This document shows, one piece after another, positions 60,201-64,000 of a stretch of DNA of 64,000 nt (the stretch's first letter is position 1; every line of letters starts with the position of its first letter). The position numbers and the translations under genes were made by a program. The DNA is taken from contig CP136067.1 of NCBI GenBank assembly GCA_032622095.1, forward strand, positions 180,890,556-180,954,555, in the 5' to 3' direction. The notes beneath the pieces were generated by a model. That model saw only the letters and a program-made list of their open reading frames with translations. It had not been told where the DNA came from and did not search any database. The stretch comes from Siphonodentalium dalli. Taxonomy: Eukaryota > Mollusca > Scaphopoda > Gadilida > Siphonodentaliidae.

Positions 60201-63200
60201 TAGGATGCTACTCCAGTACTGACCATCAGAATGGTATTGTGATATTAAACAGCCATAGGATGCTACTCCAGTACTGACCATCAGAATGGTATTGTGATAT
60301 TAAACAGTCATAGGATGCTACTCCAGTACTGACCATCAGAATGGTATTGTAATATTAAACAGTCATAGGATGCTACTCCAGTACTGACTATCAGAATGGT
60401 ATTGTGATATTAAACAGTCATAGGATGCTACTCCAGTACTGACTATCAGAATGGTATTGTAATATTAAACAGCCATAGGATGCTACTCCAGTACTGACTA
60501 TCAGAATGGTATTGTAATATTAAACAGTCATAGAAGGATGCTACTCCAGTACTGACCATCAGAATGGTATTGTGATATTAAACAGTCATAGGATGCTACT
60601 CCAGTACTGACTATCAGAATGGTATTGTAATATTAAACAGTCATAGAAGGATGCTACTCCAGTACTGACCATCAGAATGGTATTGTGATATTAAACAGTC
60701 ATAGGATGCTACTCCAGTACTGACTATCAGAATGGTATTGTAATATTAAACAGTCATAGAAGGATGCTACTCCAGTACTGACTATCAGAATGGTATTGTA
60801 ATATTAAACAGCCATAGGATGCTACTCCAGTACTGACTATCAGAATGGTATTGTAATATTAAACAGCCATAGGATGCTACTCCAGTACTGACCATCAGAA
60901 TGGTATTGTAATATTAAACAGTCATAGGATGCTACTCCAGTACTGACCATCAGAATGGTATTGTAATATTAAACAGTCATAGGATGCTACTCCAGTACTG
61001 ACCATCAGAATGGTATTGTAATATTAAACAGCCATAGGATGCTACTCCAGTACTGACCATCAGAATGGTATTGTAATATTAAACAGTCATAGAAGGATGC
61101 TACTCCAGTACTGACTATCAGAATGGTATTGTGATATTAAACAGCCATAGGATGCTACTCCAGTACTGACCATCAGAATGGTATTGTAATATTAAACAGT
61201 CATAGGATGCTACTCCAGTACTGACCATCAGAATGGTATTGTAATATTAAACAGTCATAGGATGCTACTCCAGTACTGACCATCAGAATGGTATTGTGAT
61301 ATTAAACAGTCATAGGATGCTACTCCAGTACTGACCATCAGAATGGTATTGTAATATTAAACAGTCATAGGATGCTACTCCAGTACTGACCATCAGAATG
61401 GTATTGTAATATTAAACAGTCATAGGATGCTACTCCAGTACTGACCATCAGAATGGTATTGTGATATTAAACAGTCATAGGATGCTACTCCAGTACTGAC
61501 CATCAGAATGGTATTGTAATATTAAACAGTCATAGGATGCTACTCCAGTACTGACCATCAGAATGGTATTGTAATATTAAACAGTCATAGAAGGATGCTA
61601 CTCCAGTACTGACCATCAGAATGGTATTGTAATATTAAACAGTCATAGGATGCTACTCCAGTACTGACCATCAGAATGGTATTGTAATATTAAACAGTCA
61701 TAGGATGCTACTCCAGTACTGACCATCAGAATGGTATTGTGATATTAAACAGCCATAGGATGCTACTCCAGTACTGACCATCAGAATGGTATTGTAATAT
61801 TAAACAGCCATAGGATGCTACTCCAGTACTGACCATCAGAATGGTATTGTAATATTAAACAGTCATAGGATGCTACTCCAGTACTGACCATCAGAATGGT
61901 ATTGTGATATTAAACAGTCATAGGATGCTACTCCAGTACTGACCATCAGAATGGTATTGTAATATTAAACAGTCATAGGATGCTACTCCAGTACTGACCA
62001 TCAGAATGGTATTGTAATATTAAACAGTCATAGAAGGATGCTACTCCAGTACTGACCATCAGAATGGTATTGTGATATTAAACAGCCATAGGATGCTACT
62101 CCAGTACTGACCATCAGAATGGTATTGTAATATTAAACAGTCATAGGATTCTACTCCAGTACTGACCATCAGAATGGTATTGTAATATTAAACAGTCATA
62201 GGATGCTACTCCAGTACTGACCATCAGAATGGTATTGTAATATTAAACAGTCATAGAAGGATGCTACTCCAGTACTGACCATCAGAATGGTATTGTAATA
62301 TTAAACAGTCATAGGATGCTACTCCAGTACTGACTATCAGAATGGTATTGTAATATTAAACAGTCATAGAAGGATGCTACTCCAGTACTGACCATCAGAA
62401 TGGTATTGTGATATTAAACAGCCATAGGATGCTACTCCAGTACTGACCATCAGAATGGTATTGTAATATTAAACAGTCATAGGATGCTACTCCAGTACTG
62501 ACCATCAGAATGGTATTGTAATATTAAACAGTCATAGGATGCTACTCCAGTACTGACCATCAGAATGGTATTGTGATATTAAACAGCCATAGGATGCTAC
62601 TCCAGTACTGACCATCAGAATGGTATTGTAATATTAAACAGCCATAGGATGCTACTCCAGTACTGACCATCAGAATGGTATTGTAATATTAAACAGTCAT
62701 AGGATGCTACTCCAGTACTGACTATCAGAATGGTATTGTAATATTAAACAGTCATAGAAGGATGCTACTCCAGTACTGACTATCAGAATGGTATTGTAAT
62801 ATTAAACAGTCATAGAAGGATGCTACTCCAGTACTGACCATCAGAATGGTATTGTGATATTAAACAGCCATAGGATGCTACTCCAGTACTGACCATCAGA
62901 ATGGTATTGTAATATTAAACAGTCATAGGATGCTACTCCAGTACTGACCATCAGAATGGTATTGTGATATTAAACAGCCATAGGATGCTACTCCAGTACT
63001 GACCATCAGAATGGTATTGTAATATTAAACAGCCATAGGATGCTACTCCAGTACTGACCATCAGAATGGTATTGTAATATTAAACAGTCATAGAAGGATG
63101 CTACTCCAGTACTGACTATCAGAATGGTATTGTGATATTAAACAGTCATAGAAGGATGCTACTCCAGTACTGACCATCAGAATGGTATTGTAATATTAAA

Positions 63201-64000
63201 CAGCCATAGGATGCTACTCCAGTACTGACCATCAGAATGGTATTGTAATATTAAACAGCCATAGGATGCTACTCCAGTACTGACCATCAGAATGGTATTG
63301 TGATATTAAACAGCCATAGGATGCTACTCCAGTACTGACTATCAGAATGGTATTGTAATATTAAACAGTCATAGAAGGATGCTACTCCAGTACTGACCAT
63401 CAGAATGGTATTGTAATATTAAACAGTCATAGGATGCTACTCCAGTACTGACCATCAGAATGGTATTGTAATATTAAACAGTCATAGGATGCTACTCCAG
63501 TACTGACCATCAGAATGGTATTGTAATATTAAACAGTCATAGGATGCTACTCCAGTACTGACCATCAGAATGGTATTGTAATATTAAACAGTCATAGAAG
63601 GATGCTACTCCAGTACTGACCATCAGAATGGTATTGTAATATTAAACAGCCATAGGATGCTACTCCAGTACTGACCATCAGAATGGTATTGTAATATTAA
63701 ACAGTCATAGGATGCTACTCCAGTACTGACCATCAGAATGGTATTGTAATATTAAACAGTCATAGGATGCTACTCCAGTACTGACCATCAGAATGGTATT
63801 GTAATATTAAACAGTCATAGGATGCTACTCCAGTACTGACCATCAGAATGGTATTGTAATATTAAACAGTCATAGAAGGATGCTACTCCAGTACTGACCA
63901 TCAGAATGGTATTGTAATATTAAACAGCCATAGGATGCTACTCCAGTACTGACCATCAGAATGGTATTGTAATATTAAACAGTCATAGGATGCTACTCCA
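28294..64000 (+). repeat. 58/55-bp satellite array, at least 35.7 kb, in a COPA intron
   Basis: An uninterrupted head-to-tail array runs to the window end. The unit is ATATTAAACAGTCATAGAAG, GATGCTACTCCAGTACTGAC, TATCAGAATGGTATTGTA (58 bp). A 55-bp form lacks three bases (CATAGG instead of CATAGAAGG). At these lengths the array holds 616-649 units. Almost all variation is at four two-state sites: AGTC/AGCC, AAGG present or absent, GACTATC/GACCATC and TTGTA/TTGTG. No insertion, inversion or unrelated sequence was seen. All frames are closed by stops. Its left edge is about 290 bp from COPA exon 28000. Confidence 0.97.

Noticed and set aside
28294-64000. Hammerhead ribozyme in the satellite unit
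   Set aside because: Invertebrate satellites can encode these, but the core words CTGATGA and the partner GAAA are absent on both strands (nearest is CTGATGG).
28294-64000. Coding tandem-repeat protein
   Set aside because: All frames of the array contain stops, and mixed 55/58-bp units break any frame.

Overview
The window looks like nuclear DNA from an invertebrate animal. It is AT-rich, and its only recognisable gene is split into small exons by long, repeat-filled introns. That gene is COPA, which encodes the alpha subunit of the COPI coatomer, and it lies on the minus strand. Fourteen consecutive internal exons (28000 down to 2219) join without a stop or frame break into 1659 nt (553 codons). 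This corresponds roughly to residues 380-930 of the ~1224-residue animal protein. The N-terminal WD40 propeller (beyond 64000) and the C-terminal domain (before 1) are not in the window. The phylum is not proven. Helentron-like elements with tandem core repeats, a tRNA-derived SINE and many foldback elements fit a marine invertebrate, perhaps a mollusc.

Layout. 1-2200: no gene, a GGACCGG-rich foldback, one copy of a dispersed repeat and a G19 tract. 2219-4138: three COPA exons with two foldback elements between. 4150-9028: an intron whose ~29-bp minisatellite has been split by a Helitron (4181-7010), a hAT MITE (7271-8330) and a piggyBac-type MITE (8640-9028), each with its expected ends. 9277-10437: two exons, with a SINE flanked by a 12-bp target duplication and a decayed duplicate of one exon. 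11150-13353: a ~41-bp minisatellite made from the 3' end of a COPA exon plus its own 5' splice site. 13354-18034: five exons, a hAT-like MITE and a Helentron-like element. 18035-24028: an intron with a double foldback element, a second and larger Helentron-like element (~17 core repeats) and a 73-bp tandem array grown from one arm of a foldback. 24029-28000: four exons. 28294-64000: a single uninterrupted, highly homogeneous 58/55-bp satellite of about 616-649 units. It must sit in the COPA intron upstream of exon 28000 unless the assembly is wrong.

The most unusual signals are the splice-donor minisatellite (about 54 copies of an exon-intron junction downstream of the real one) and the giant intronic satellite. 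The satellite's units differ at only four or so two-state sites, and these reveal higher-order repeats of 116, 171, 232, 333 and 831 bp. No prokaryotic, viral or CRISPR feature was found, and no second protein gene.
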